DNA of 64,000 nt. Source: Allobosea sp. CS1GBMeth4. Lineage in GTDB: Bacteria > Pseudomonadota > Alphaproteobacteria > Rhizobiales > Beijerinckiaceae. The stretch is taken from positions 62,001-126,000 of the forward strand of contig NZ_FYAS01000003.1 of assembly GCF_900185715.1 (NCBI RefSeq), given 5' to 3'. Shown one piece after another: positions 55,964 through 63,556 of this stretch. The first letter of the stretch is position 1; every line of letters begins with the position of its first letter. The notes beneath the pieces are model-generated. The model searched no databases. It had not been told where the DNA came from and saw nothing but the letters and a program-made list of their open reading frames with translations. The position numbers and the translations under genes are program-made.

Positions 55964-56728
55964 ATGTCTGAGGATATTATTCTGTCGACATCAGGCCTGA
56001 CGAAGCAATTTGCCGGCTTCACTGCCGTCAACAGCGTCGATCTGAAGGTCAAACGCGGATCGATTCATGCCCTGATCGGTCCCAACGGAGCAGGCAAGAC
56101 GACCTGCTTCAACCTGCTGACGAAGTTCCTGCCGCCGACACGGGGGCAGATCGTCTACAATGGGCGCGACATCACGCGAGAGAAGCCGGCGGAGATCGCG
56201 CGGCTCGGCCTGGTGCGCTCATTCCAGATCTCGGCCGTGTTTCCGCAGCTCTCGGTCAAGACCAATGTCCGCGTCGCGCTGCAGCGCAAGCGTGGCGACA
56301 GCTTCGATTTCTGGCGCTCGGAGAAGGTGCTCGGCTCGCTCGACGCCGAGGCGCTGGGCCTCGTCGACGCGGTCGGGCTCTCGGCCTTCGCCGAGCTGCC
56401 GGCCGGCGAGCTCTCCTATGGCCGCAAGCGCGCGCTGGAGATCGCGACGACGCTCGCGCTCGACCCGGAGATGCTGCTGCTCGACGAGCCGATGGCCGGG
56501 ATGGGCCGCGAGGATATCGAGCGCATCGAGGCGCTGATCCGCAAGGTCTCGAAGGACCGCACCATCCTGATGGTGGAGCACAACCTGTCCGTGGTCGCCT
56601 CGCTCTGCGACCGCATCACCGTGCTCGCCCGCGGCCAGGTCCTGGCCGAGGGCGACTACGCCACCGTCTCGAAGGATCCGCGCGTGGTCGAGGCCTATAT
56701 CGGATCGGGGGTCGGCCATGGTCACTGA
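55964..56728 (+). CDS. Branched-chain amino acid-type ABC transporter ATP-binding protein (LivG-like)
   Basis: A 254-residue cytoplasmic ATPase. Walker A is GPNGAGKTTCFNLLTKFLPP (about residues 38-57). The signature is LSYGRKRALEIATTLAL (about 148-164) in place of LSGGQ, as in LivG, and Walker B is MLLLDEPMAGMG. The region ARLGLVRSFQISAVFPQLSV is the LivG Q-loop. It overlaps the LivF-like gene by 11 bases and heads a five-gene operon: two ATPases, binding protein, two permeases. The gene order places the ATPases first, unlike the common liv order. The solute may be a branched-chain amino acid, amide or other small carboxylate. Confidence 0.93.
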   Translation: MSEDIILSTSGLTKQFAGFTAVNSVDLKVKRGSIHALIGPNGAGKTTCFNLLTKFLPPTRGQIVYNGRDITREKPAEIARLGLVRSFQISAVFPQLSVKTNVRVALQRKRGDSFDFWRSEKVLGSLDAEALGLVDAVGLSAFAELPAGELSYGRKRALEIATTLALDPEMLLLDEPMAGMGREDIERIEALIRKVSKDRTILMVEHNLSVVASLCDRITVLARGQVLAEGDYATVSKDPRVVEAYIGSGVGHGH

Positions 56729-57473
56729 GACCGCCGCCGGAACGGTGGAGCGCCCGGCCGCGGCCGCGCCCGGCGCGCCGTTGCTGGCGGTGCGCGGCCT
56801 CGAGGCCTGGTATGGCGAGAGCCATGTCCTGCACGGCATCAACCTCGATGTCGGCGAGGGCGAGGTGGTGACGCTGCTCGGCCGCAACGGCGCCGGCAAG
56901 ACCACGACGCTGAAATCGATCATGGGCGTGATCGGCAAGCGCAGGGGCTCGGTCACCTTCGCCGGGCAGGAGACGATCCAGCTGCCCTCGCGCGCGATCG
57001 CGCGGCTCGGCATCGGCTATGTGCCGGAGGAGCGCGGCATCTACTCGACCCTCTCGGTCGAGGAGAACCTGATGCTGCCGCCGCAGGTGAAGCCGGGCGG
57101 GCTCTCGACCCAGCAGATCTTCACGCTCTTCCCCAACCTCAAGGAGCGGCTGCGCAGCCAGGGCACGAAGCTCTCCGGCGGCGAGCAGCAGATGCTGGCG
57201 ATCGGGCGCATCCTGCGCACCGGGGCCAACCTGCTGCTGCTCGACGAGCCGACCGAGGGGCTCGCGCCGGTCATCATCGACCAGATCGGCGCCACGATCC
57301 GCATGCTGAAGAACCAGGGCTTCACCATCGTCCTGGTCGAGCAGAACTTCCGCTTCGCCCAGACCGTCGCCGACCGCCATTACGTCGTCGAGCAGGGCAA
57401 GGTCATCGACATGATCCCGAACGCAGAGCTCGACGCCAATATCGACAAGCTCCACGGCTATCTCGGAGTGTGA
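56718..57473 (+). CDS. Branched-chain amino acid-type ABC transporter ATP-binding protein (LivF-like)
   Basis: A 251-residue ATPase with a 20-residue Ala/Pro-rich leader before LLAVRGLEAWYGESHVLHGI. Walker A is GRNGAGKTTTLKSIMGVIG (about residues 53-71), the LivF-type IARLGIGYVPEERGIYSTLS follows, then LSGGEQQMLAIGRILRTGAN (about 152-171) and LLLLDEPTEGLAPVI. The EGLAPVI stretch and length are typical of LivF. It pairs with the LivG-like protein on the two permeases. 57 bases separate it from the binding-protein gene. Confidence 0.94.
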   Translation: MVTETAAGTVERPAAAAPGAPLLAVRGLEAWYGESHVLHGINLDVGEGEVVTLLGRNGAGKTTTLKSIMGVIGKRRGSVTFAGQETIQLPSRAIARLGIGYVPEERGIYSTLSVEENLMLPPQVKPGGLSTQQIFTLFPNLKERLRSQGTKLSGGEQQMLAIGRILRTGANLLLLDEPTEGLAPVIIDQIGATIRMLKNQGFTIVLVEQNFRFAQTVADRHYVVEQGKVIDMIPNAELDANIDKLHGYLGV

Positions 57474-57530
57474 GGCACGGCGTCCAACAAGAACCGCAAG
57501 CCAGGCAGAGATTTCCCAGGGAGAGAAGAC

Positions 57531-58736
57531 ATGAAGCTCAGGACATTGCTCGCGGCCACGGCGCTCGGCGCGCTGATGGCGGCCCCGGCGCTGGCGCAGC
57601 AGCTCTCGGTCAAGATCGGCGTGCTCAACGACCGCTCCGGCCTCTACTCCGACATCACCGGCGAGGGCTCGGTGATCGCCGCGCGCCTCGCGGTCGAGGA
57701 CTTCAAGGCGGCCGAGAAGGGCCTCAAGGTCGAGATCGTCTCGGCCGACCATCAGAACAAGCCCGATGTCGGCTCGACCATCGCCCGGCAGTGGTACGAT
57801 CAGGACGGCGTCGACGTGATCATGGACGTGCCGACCTCCTCGGTCGCGCTGGCGATCAACCAGATCACCCGCGAGAAGAACAAGATCCACATCAACTCCG
57901 GCGCGGCCTCCTCCGATCTGACCGGCAAGGCCTGCTCGCCCAACACGGTGCACTGGACCTACGACACCTATGCGCTTGCCCAGGGCACCGGCGGTGCCAT
58001 GGTCAAGGCCGGCGGCGACAGCTGGTTCTTCCTGACCGCCGACTATGCCTTCGGCCACGCGCTCGAGCGCGACACGGCCGCCGTCGTGACCAAGGCCGGC
58101 GGCAAGGTCCTCGGCGCGGTCCGCACCCCCTTCCCGGGCACCGACTTCTCCTCCTTCCTGCTGCAGGCGCAGGCCTCCAAGGCCAAGGTCGTCGGCCTCG
58201 CCAATGCCGGCGGCGACACGATCAACTCGATCAAGCAGGCCGGCGAGTTCGGCATCGTCGCCGGCGGGCAGAAGCTCGGCGGGCTGCTCGTCTTCATCAA
58301 CGACGTGCATGCGCTCGGCCTGCAGACGGCGCAGGGCCTGGTCCTGACCGAATCCTTCTACTGGGATCTGAACGACCAGACCCGCGCCTGGTCGGACCGC
58401 TACGCCAAGCTGGCCGGCGGCAAGAAGCCTTCGATGATTCAGGCCGGCGTCTATGCCGGCCTGCTGCACTATCTCAAGGCGGTCGAGGCCACCAAGGGCA
58501 AGGACCCGGCGGCGGTGATGGCCAAGATGAAGGAGATGCCGACCGACGACCCGCTCTTCGGCAAGGGCTCCGTCCGTGCCGACGGCCGCAAGATGCACGA
58601 CATGTATCTGTTCGAGGTCAAGAAGCCGTCGGAATCGAAGGGGCCCTGGGACTATTACAAGCAGGTCGCGATGCTGAAGGCCGACGAGGCTTTCAAGCCG
58701 CTTTCCGAGAGCGAGTGCCCGCTCGTCAAGAAGTGA
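57531..58736 (+). CDS. ABC transporter substrate-binding protein (Leu/Ile/Val-binding family)
   Basis: A 401-residue periplasmic binding protein with a Sec signal peptide (residues 1-22, ending APALAQ). The type I fold begins LSVKIGVLNDRSGLYSDITG (about 24-43), with VDVIMDVPTSSVALAINQIT (about 87-106) and FLTADYAFGHALERDTAAVV (about 167-186). These are typical of the group often annotated as branched-chain amino-acid binding but with diverse ligands. AGGGAGAGA precedes the ATG. It lies between the ATPase and permease genes of the same operon. The specific ligand cannot be read from the sequence. Confidence 0.92.
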   Translation: MKLRTLLAATALGALMAAPALAQQLSVKIGVLNDRSGLYSDITGEGSVIAARLAVEDFKAAEKGLKVEIVSADHQNKPDVGSTIARQWYDQDGVDVIMDVPTSSVALAINQITREKNKIHINSGAASSDLTGKACSPNTVHWTYDTYALAQGTGGAMVKAGGDSWFFLTADYAFGHALERDTAAVVTKAGGKVLGAVRTPFPGTDFSSFLLQAQASKAKVVGLANAGGDTINSIKQAGEFGIVAGGQKLGGLLVFINDVHALGLQTAQGLVLTESFYWDLNDQTRAWSDRYAKLAGGKKPSMIQAGVYAGLLHYLKAVEATKGKDPAAVMAKMKEMPTDDPLFGKGSVRADGRKMHDMYLFEVKKPSESKGPWDYYKQVAMLKADEAFKPLSESECPLVKK

Positions 58737-58818
58737 CGGCCGGGCAAGCCAGCCGACACGACGCACTCTGCCGGGGCCGAGGCGGCCCCGGACCAGCTTT
58801 CACGGAACGGTCGATCGC

Positions 58819-59706
58819 ATGTTCGAGCTCTTGGGTGTCCCGCCGCAGGCCCTGTTCGGTCAGCTCCTGCTCGGCCTGATCAACGGCTCGTTCTACGCGA
58901 TCCTCAGCCTCGGGCTGGCGGTGATCTTCGGGCTGCTCAACATCATCAACTTCACCCATGGCGCCCAGTACATGATGGGCGCCTTCGTCGCCTGGATGTG
59001 CCTGAACTATCTCGGCATCAACTATTGGGCGGCGCTGCTGCTGGCGCCGATCGTCGTCGGCGCCAGCGGCGTGGTGATCGAGCGCTTCCTGTTGAAGCGC
59101 ATCGCCCATGTCGACCATCTCTACGGCCTGCTGCTGACCTTCGGCCTGGCGCTGATCATCCAGGGCCTGTTCCGCAACCAGTACGGCTCGTCGGGCCTGC
59201 CCTACCAGATCCCGGCCGAGCTGCGTGGCGGCACCAATCTCGGCTTCATGTTCCTGCCGACCTATCGCGGCTGGGTGGTCATCGCCTCGCTCATCGTCTG
59301 TCTCGCCACCTGGTTCATGATCGAGAAGACCAAGCTCGGCTCCTACCTGCGCGCCGCCACCGAGAACCCGACGCTGACCCAGGCCTTCGGCATCAACGTA
59401 CCGCTGCTGGTGACGCTGACCTACGGCTTCGGCGTCGCGCTCGCCGCCTTCGCCGGCGTGCTGGCGGCGCCGATCTATTCGGTCAATCCGAACATGGGCG
59501 CCGACCTGATCATCGTCGTCTTCGCGGTGGTGGTGATCGGCGGCATGGGCTCGATCATGGGCGCGATCGTCACCGGCTTCTCGCTCGGCCTCGTCGAAGG
59601 CCTGACCAAGGTGTTCTATCCGGAAGCCTCGGCGACCGTGATCTTCATCATCATGGCGATCGTGCTCCTGGTGAAGCCGGCCGGCCTGTTCGGGCGGGCC
59701 GCGTGA
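58819..59706 (+). CDS. Branched-chain amino acid-type ABC transporter permease (LivH-like)
   Basis: A 295-residue inner-membrane permease with about eight hydrophobic segments. The LivH signature LLGLINGSFYAILSLGLAVI (about residues 17-36) is followed by FGLLNIINFTHGAQYMMGAF, and the second half shows ENPTLTQAFGINV and the ATPase-contact region YSVNPNMGADLIIVVFAVVV. It forms the pore with the LivM-like protein next to it. It lies 82 bases after the binding protein and 28 before the LivM-like start. Confidence 0.94.
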   Translation: MFELLGVPPQALFGQLLLGLINGSFYAILSLGLAVIFGLLNIINFTHGAQYMMGAFVAWMCLNYLGINYWAALLLAPIVVGASGVVIERFLLKRIAHVDHLYGLLLTFGLALIIQGLFRNQYGSSGLPYQIPAELRGGTNLGFMFLPTYRGWVVIASLIVCLATWFMIEKTKLGSYLRAATENPTLTQAFGINVPLLVTLTYGFGVALAAFAGVLAAPIYSVNPNMGADLIIVVFAVVVIGGMGSIMGAIVTGFSLGLVEGLTKVFYPEASATVIFIIMAIVLLVKPAGLFGRAA

Positions 59707-59734
59707 GCGCCGCCGCCCTCGCGAGGAGTTGAAG

Positions 59735-60727
59735 ATGGCAGACATCGCTTCCACCGACGCTTCCGCCGCCGGCCTCGCCATCGCCGAGACCGACGACAGC
59801 ACCGCCCGGCTGCATCGCAACCTGTTCATCGGCATCGCCGTCGTGCTCGCGATAGCGCCCTTCGTCGCCTATCCCGTCTTCGTGATGAAGGTCCTGTGCT
59901 TCGCGCTGTTCGCGCTCGCCTTCAACCTGCTGCTCGGCTATGGCGGCCTGCTCTCCTTCGGCCACGCCGCCTATTTCGGCATGGCGAGCTATGTCAGCGC
60001 CTATACGGCCAAGCATTGGGGCCTGACGCCCGAGCTCGCCATCGTCGCCGGCACCGGGGTCGCGGCGATCCTCGGCCTGGCCTTCGGCTCGCTCGCCATC
60101 CGCCGCCAGGGCATCTACTTCGCCATGATCACGCTGGCGCTGGCGCAGATGGCCTTCTTCTTCTCGCTGCAGACGCCGCGCTTCACCGGCGGCGAGGACG
60201 GCATCCAGGCGGTGCCGCGCGGCAAGCTGCTCGGACTCGTCAGCCTCGCCGACGACCGCACGCTCTATTGGCTCGTCGCCGCGATCTTCCTCGGCGGGCT
60301 GCTGCTGATCTATCGCATCATCCATTCGCCCTTCGGACAGGTCTGCAAGGCGATCCGCGACAACGAACCGCGCGCCATCTCGCTCGGCTACCGCGCCAAC
60401 CGCTACAAGCTCGCCGTCTTCGTGCTCTCGGCCGGGCTCGCCGGGCTCGCCGGCGCCACCAAGGCGATCGTCTTCCAGCTCGCCTCGCTCACCGACGTGC
60501 ACTGGTCGATGTCCGGCGAAGTCGTGCTGATGACGCTGGTCGGCGGACTCGGCACCGTCTTCGGCCCGATCGTCGGGGCGCTGGTCATCGTCTCCATGCA
60601 GAATTTCCTGGCGACGCTCGGGGCCTGGGTCACCGTAGTGCAGGGCGTGATCTTCGTCGCCTGCGTCCTGCTCTTCCGCGAGGGCATCCTCGGCCTCGTC
60701 GCGAAATGGATCAGGAAGCCGCTGTGA
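59735..60727 (+). CDS. Branched-chain amino acid-type ABC transporter permease (LivM-like)
   Basis: A 330-residue inner-membrane permease. After a polar N-terminal tail of about 30 residues it has about nine hydrophobic segments. LivM features are FALAFNLLLGYGGLLSFGHA (about residues 60-79), YFAMITLALAQMAFFF (about 128-143), and KAIRDNEPRAISLGY (about 205-219), the ATPase-coupling loop. The ATG at 59735 is preferred over a TTG six bases earlier, since GAGGAG stands at proper spacing. It is the last gene of the operon. Confidence 0.94.
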   Translation: MADIASTDASAAGLAIAETDDSTARLHRNLFIGIAVVLAIAPFVAYPVFVMKVLCFALFALAFNLLLGYGGLLSFGHAAYFGMASYVSAYTAKHWGLTPELAIVAGTGVAAILGLAFGSLAIRRQGIYFAMITLALAQMAFFFSLQTPRFTGGEDGIQAVPRGKLLGLVSLADDRTLYWLVAAIFLGGLLLIYRIIHSPFGQVCKAIRDNEPRAISLGYRANRYKLAVFVLSAGLAGLAGATKAIVFQLASLTDVHWSMSGEVVLMTLVGGLGTVFGPIVGALVIVSMQNFLATLGAWVTVVQGVIFVACVLLFREGILGLVAKWIRKPL

Positions 60728-60734
60728 GGCGCGG

Positions 60735-61106
60735 CTACCGGCCGAGCAGATAGTCCGCCACGGCCGCCCGATCCGCCTGGCCCAGCCCGGCGGGCGGGCT
60801 CATCCAGCCGCCGGGCACGACGGCATCGGGGTCGGCGAGATAGGCGATGAGGCGGTCCCTGTTCCAGACCAGCCCGCGCGCCTGCGCGGCCCTGAACGCC
60901 GGCGAATAGTCGAAGCCGGCCGCCGCGCCGAGCGGGCGCCCGTTCAGCCCGGCGAGATGCGGGCCGGCCATGCCGGGCCTGGCGGGATCGAGGCTGTGGC
61001 AGGCCTGGCAGGCCCGGAAGACGACGGCCCCGGCCGGCTCCTGCGCATCGGCCCGGGCGGCCAGGGCCGAGGCCAGCGCGACAAGCGCCGCGAGCGGTGC
61101 CCTCAC
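60735..61106 (-). CDS. Small c-type cytochrome
   Basis: A 123-residue protein starting with GTG (61104-61106) that overlaps the propeller gene stop as GTGA. A Sec signal (LAALVALASALAARADAQ) is followed by one heme site, FRACQACHSLDPARPGMAGP (about residues 32-51), and a methionine ligand region GGWMSPPAGL (about 94-103), as in class I cytochromes c. It is periplasmic and pairs with the secreted lyase-like protein upstream. Its electron partner is unknown. The 3' end is seven bases from the LivM-like stop, tail to tail. Confidence 0.85.
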   Translation of the reverse strand: MRAPLAALVALASALAARADAQEPAGAVVFRACQACHSLDPARPGMAGPHLAGLNGRPLGAAAGFDYSPAFRAAQARGLVWNRDRLIAYLADPDAVVPGGWMSPPAGLGQADRAAVADYLLGR

Positions 61107-62110
61107 GCCGGCTTCACCGTCTGGATGCGCACCAGCCGGTTGGTGCCGCTCTCGCCGCCCCAGGCCTCGCCGGTGCGCCCGTCCATCTGCCGGACATTGG
61201 CGCCCGGCCGGTCGCTCGGGAAGCTGTTGAACTCCTCGCTCAGCGGGTCGAAGCGGACGATGCTGTTGAGGGCGAAATCGGTGAGCCAGACCTTGTCGGC
61301 GTCGTCGACATAGACCGAATAGGTCCGCGGCTTCTGGCCGGGCAGCTTCCAGCCCTTCCAGCTGCCGCTCTCGGGATCGTAGGACGAGACCTGGCCCGAG
61401 TTCCATTCGCTGACCCAGATCCGGTTCTTCGAATCCGACCAGACGCGACGCGCGCCCTGCCCCTCGGTCGGCGGATCGACCACGGTGAAGGCTGCGGTCT
61501 GCGTGTTGATCCGGGCGATGTAGTTGCCGGCGAGCGAGGCGAACCAGATCTCGCCCGCGGGCGTGCGCGTCATGCCATAAGGGCCGGCGCCGCGCGGCGC
61601 ATCGAAGATCTCCATCTTGCCCGATGCCGGCTCGAGCCGGCCGACGATGCCGTTCTGGCCGGTGAACCAGAGGATGCCGGCCTTGTCGAAGACCGGCGTG
61701 TTGAGATTGGCGCGCTCGCGCCCCTGGGGCAGCCTGAACAGATCGACCTTGAAGGTCTTGTCGTCGACGCGGGCGATGGCGTTCTGGCCGCCCTCGGTGA
61801 CCCAGGCGGCACCGTCCGGCCCACGCACCACGCCATGCGGGGCGGCGCCGTCGCCGAGCGGGATCACCTGGGTCTGCCCGGTGCGCGGGTCGAAGCGGCC
61901 GAGCACGCCGTTGCGCTGGCCGCAGACCCAGATGGTGCCGTCGCCGGCATCGGTCACGTCGCGCGAGCCCTTGATCTCCGGCACCTCGAAATAGGTGACG
62001 ATGAACGGGTTGCCGGGCTGCGGCTGCCCGGTCGCGCGCGCGCTGCGCAGGACGAGATTCGGTGCGGCAAGGCCGGCAATGCCGAATTTCAGGAATGATC
62101 GGCGCAGCAT
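61103..62110 (-). CDS. Streptogramin lyase (Vgb)-like secreted beta-propeller protein
   Basis: A 335-residue protein with a Tat-type N-terminus LRRSFLKFGIAGLAAPN and a mature domain of repeated blades such as DGTIWVCGQRNGVLGRFDPR (about residues 57-76), GAAWVTEGGQNAIARVD, GILWFTGQNGIVGRLEPASG and GEIWFASLAGNYIARIN. These are the Vgb/NHL-like W-F/V repeats of virginiamycin B lyase-type propellers. Real Vgb needs specific catalytic His/Glu residues, which I cannot confirm; most homologues are probably not antibiotic lyases. With the cytochrome c it may form a periplasmic redox unit. Runs opposite to the liv-type operon. Confidence 0.82.
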   Translation of the reverse strand: MLRRSFLKFGIAGLAAPNLVLRSARATGQPQPGNPFIVTYFEVPEIKGSRDVTDAGDGTIWVCGQRNGVLGRFDPRTGQTQVIPLGDGAAPHGVVRGPDGAAWVTEGGQNAIARVDDKTFKVDLFRLPQGRERANLNTPVFDKAGILWFTGQNGIVGRLEPASGKMEIFDAPRGAGPYGMTRTPAGEIWFASLAGNYIARINTQTAAFTVVDPPTEGQGARRVWSDSKNRIWVSEWNSGQVSSYDPESGSWKGWKLPGQKPRTYSVYVDDADKVWLTDFALNSIVRFDPLSEEFNSFPSDRPGANVRQMDGRTGEAWGGESGTNRLVRIQTVKPA

Positions 62111-62303
62111 CGGCGTCTCCTTTCGGTGTCGGCCGCTGGATGATCAGCCTCGGTGCCGCATCCGTAAACCGACAACTTCGTGAAACTGTGGCCGGCGTCG
62201 CGCGGTTCCCTCGCCGCGAATCATGTCTCCCGCCGGCTTTCCGCCGGAACGGCCGCCCGCACGCCATGGCCCCGCGACCGGCACCTGGCAGGACGGAGCG
62301 GGA

Positions 62304-62834
62304 TTACCGGATCAACCTCGCCGCGGCGCGGAACTGGGGATGCTCGGCGGTGCGCAGCCATTCGAATACCACCATCTCAGTGGTGACGATCTCCGCGCCG
62401 TTCCGCTCCAGCCGGCGCAGGCCGACCTCCTTGCTTTCGGGCGCGCGCGAGCCGACCGCGTCCTGCACCACGAGCACGCGGCGCTTGTATTCGAGCAGGG
62501 AGAGCGCGGTCTGGCCGACGCAGACATGCGCCTCGCAGCCGCAGAGGATGAGGTCGTCGTCGCCGGCGATGGCGTCGAGAAAGGCGGGAGCAGCGCAGGA
62601 ATCGAAGCTCATCTTGGCGATCGCCGGCGCGGCCCCGGCGAGCTCGGGAACCGTCGCGCCGAGCCCGGCGGGATTCTGCTCCGTCATCACGATCGGCACG
62701 TCGAGGAGCCTCGCCGCCTCGACGAGCCTGACGGCATTGGCGAGCAGGCGCGGCCCGTCATGGATCGCCGGCATCAGACGGGCCTGGAAATCGATGACGA
62801 CGAGACGGGCCCGCCTGGCATTCATCAGATGCAT
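62304..62834 (-). CDS. Isochorismatase-family hydrolase
   Basis: A 176-residue cysteine hydrolase. The catalytic aspartate is in RLVVIDFQARLMPAI (about residues 10-24) and the nucleophile in LILCGCEAHVCVGQTALSLL (about 103-122), within the CGxEAHVC pattern. Lys of SFDSCAAPAF region (MSFDS) takes the place usually held by the catalytic lysine (AKMSFDS). This is the YcaC/isochorismatase-like group; substrates range from isochorismate to amides, and none can be assigned here. The start is the ATG giving MHLMNARRARLVVIDFQARL; a second ATG three codons later is possible. It lies five bases after the TetR gene on the same strand. Confidence 0.88.
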   Translation of the reverse strand: MHLMNARRARLVVIDFQARLMPAIHDGPRLLANAVRLVEAARLLDVPIVMTEQNPAGLGATVPELAGAAPAIAKMSFDSCAAPAFLDAIAGDDDLILCGCEAHVCVGQTALSLLEYKRRVLVVQDAVGSRAPESKEVGLRRLERNGAEIVTTEMVVFEWLRTAEHPQFRAAARLIR

Positions 62835-62839
62835 CGCAC

Positions 62840-63472
62840 TCACCTCCGCGACAGCCGGTCGAGCTCGGTTTCCAGATGGCGCTCCATCAGCGCACGCGGC
62901 GAGGCGCCGAACATGCGGATGCGCCGGGTATGCGCCAGCAACAGCACGCCGGCAGCATGGGCGAAGGCATCGGCGGTGATCAAGCCGGCCCGCGCCGCAT
63001 CGGCGCCCAGGGCGAGCGCGGCGTCCCGGACCGGCGCGAGCGCCGCCTCCAGCGCCTCGTTCAGCGCCCTGTCGCGCTCGCGGCCGAGGCCATGCGGGCG
63101 CATGCCGCCCCGGAACAGGTAGAAGCCGAGATCGAGATCGCGCGGGTTCTCCGCATAGAAATCGAAGAAGGCGAGCGCGGCGGCGCGAAAGCGCTCGGCC
63201 GGGGTGCCTGCGGTCGCGACGGCCGCATCGACCGCCGCCTGCAGCGCGGCGAGCGAGCGGCCGAGCACCTCGGCATAGAGCGCCTCCTTCGAATCGAAGT
63301 GGAAATAGAGCGCCGCCGGCGTGTAGCCGGCCTGCGCCGCGATGGCCCGCAGCGACGCGCCCTCCAGCCCCTCGCGCTCGAAGACCGTGCGCGCCGCGGC
63401 GAGGATGCCCTCGCGCTTGGCCTCCGTCGCGGCGTAGCGGCCGCGCTTCCGGCCCGCCTGTCCCTCGCTCAC
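62840..63472 (-). CDS. TetR-family transcriptional regulator
   Basis: A 210-residue regulator. The first 13 residues are basic (RKRGRYAATEAKRE), then the helix-turn-helix REGILAAARTVFEREGLEGA, SLRAIAAQAGYTPAALYFHF (about residues 15-55). The C-terminal domain is helical and typical of TetR. It lies 84 bases from the divergent HpaB/AbfD-family gene and five bases before the isochorismatase-like gene, which it may co-regulate. A 23-base imperfect palindrome in the divergent gap is its likely operator. Confidence 0.9.
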   Translation of the reverse strand: MSEGQAGRKRGRYAATEAKREGILAAARTVFEREGLEGASLRAIAAQAGYTPAALYFHFDSKEALYAEVLGRSLAALQAAVDAAVATAGTPAERFRAAALAFFDFYAENPRDLDLGFYLFRGGMRPHGLGRERDRALNEALEAALAPVRDAALALGADAARAGLITADAFAHAAGVLLLAHTRRIRMFGASPRALMERHLETELDRLSRR

Positions 63473-63499
63473 CGTCGGTCCGCTCCCACTGACTTGACG

Positions 63500-63522
63500 A
63501 AAATCTAACGCCGTTCGACTTT
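63500..63522. promoter_or_regulatory. Candidate TetR operator (imperfect 23-bp palindrome)
   Basis: AAAATCTAACG and CGTTCGACTTT flank a central C, with 9 of 11 arm positions complementary. TTGACG at 63494-63499 would be a -35 box for the rightward gene, so a bound repressor would block it. It is the only clear dyad in the 84-base divergent gap. Confidence 0.55.
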
Positions 63523-63556
63523 AGCCGCAACGACAAGCACTCGGGAGGAGGCCGCC

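Noticed and set aside
61103-62110. Call of virginiamycin B lyase (antibiotic resistance gene)
   Set aside because: Blade repeats fit the superfamily, but catalytic residues are unconfirmed and the Tat signal plus cytochrome partner argue for another role.
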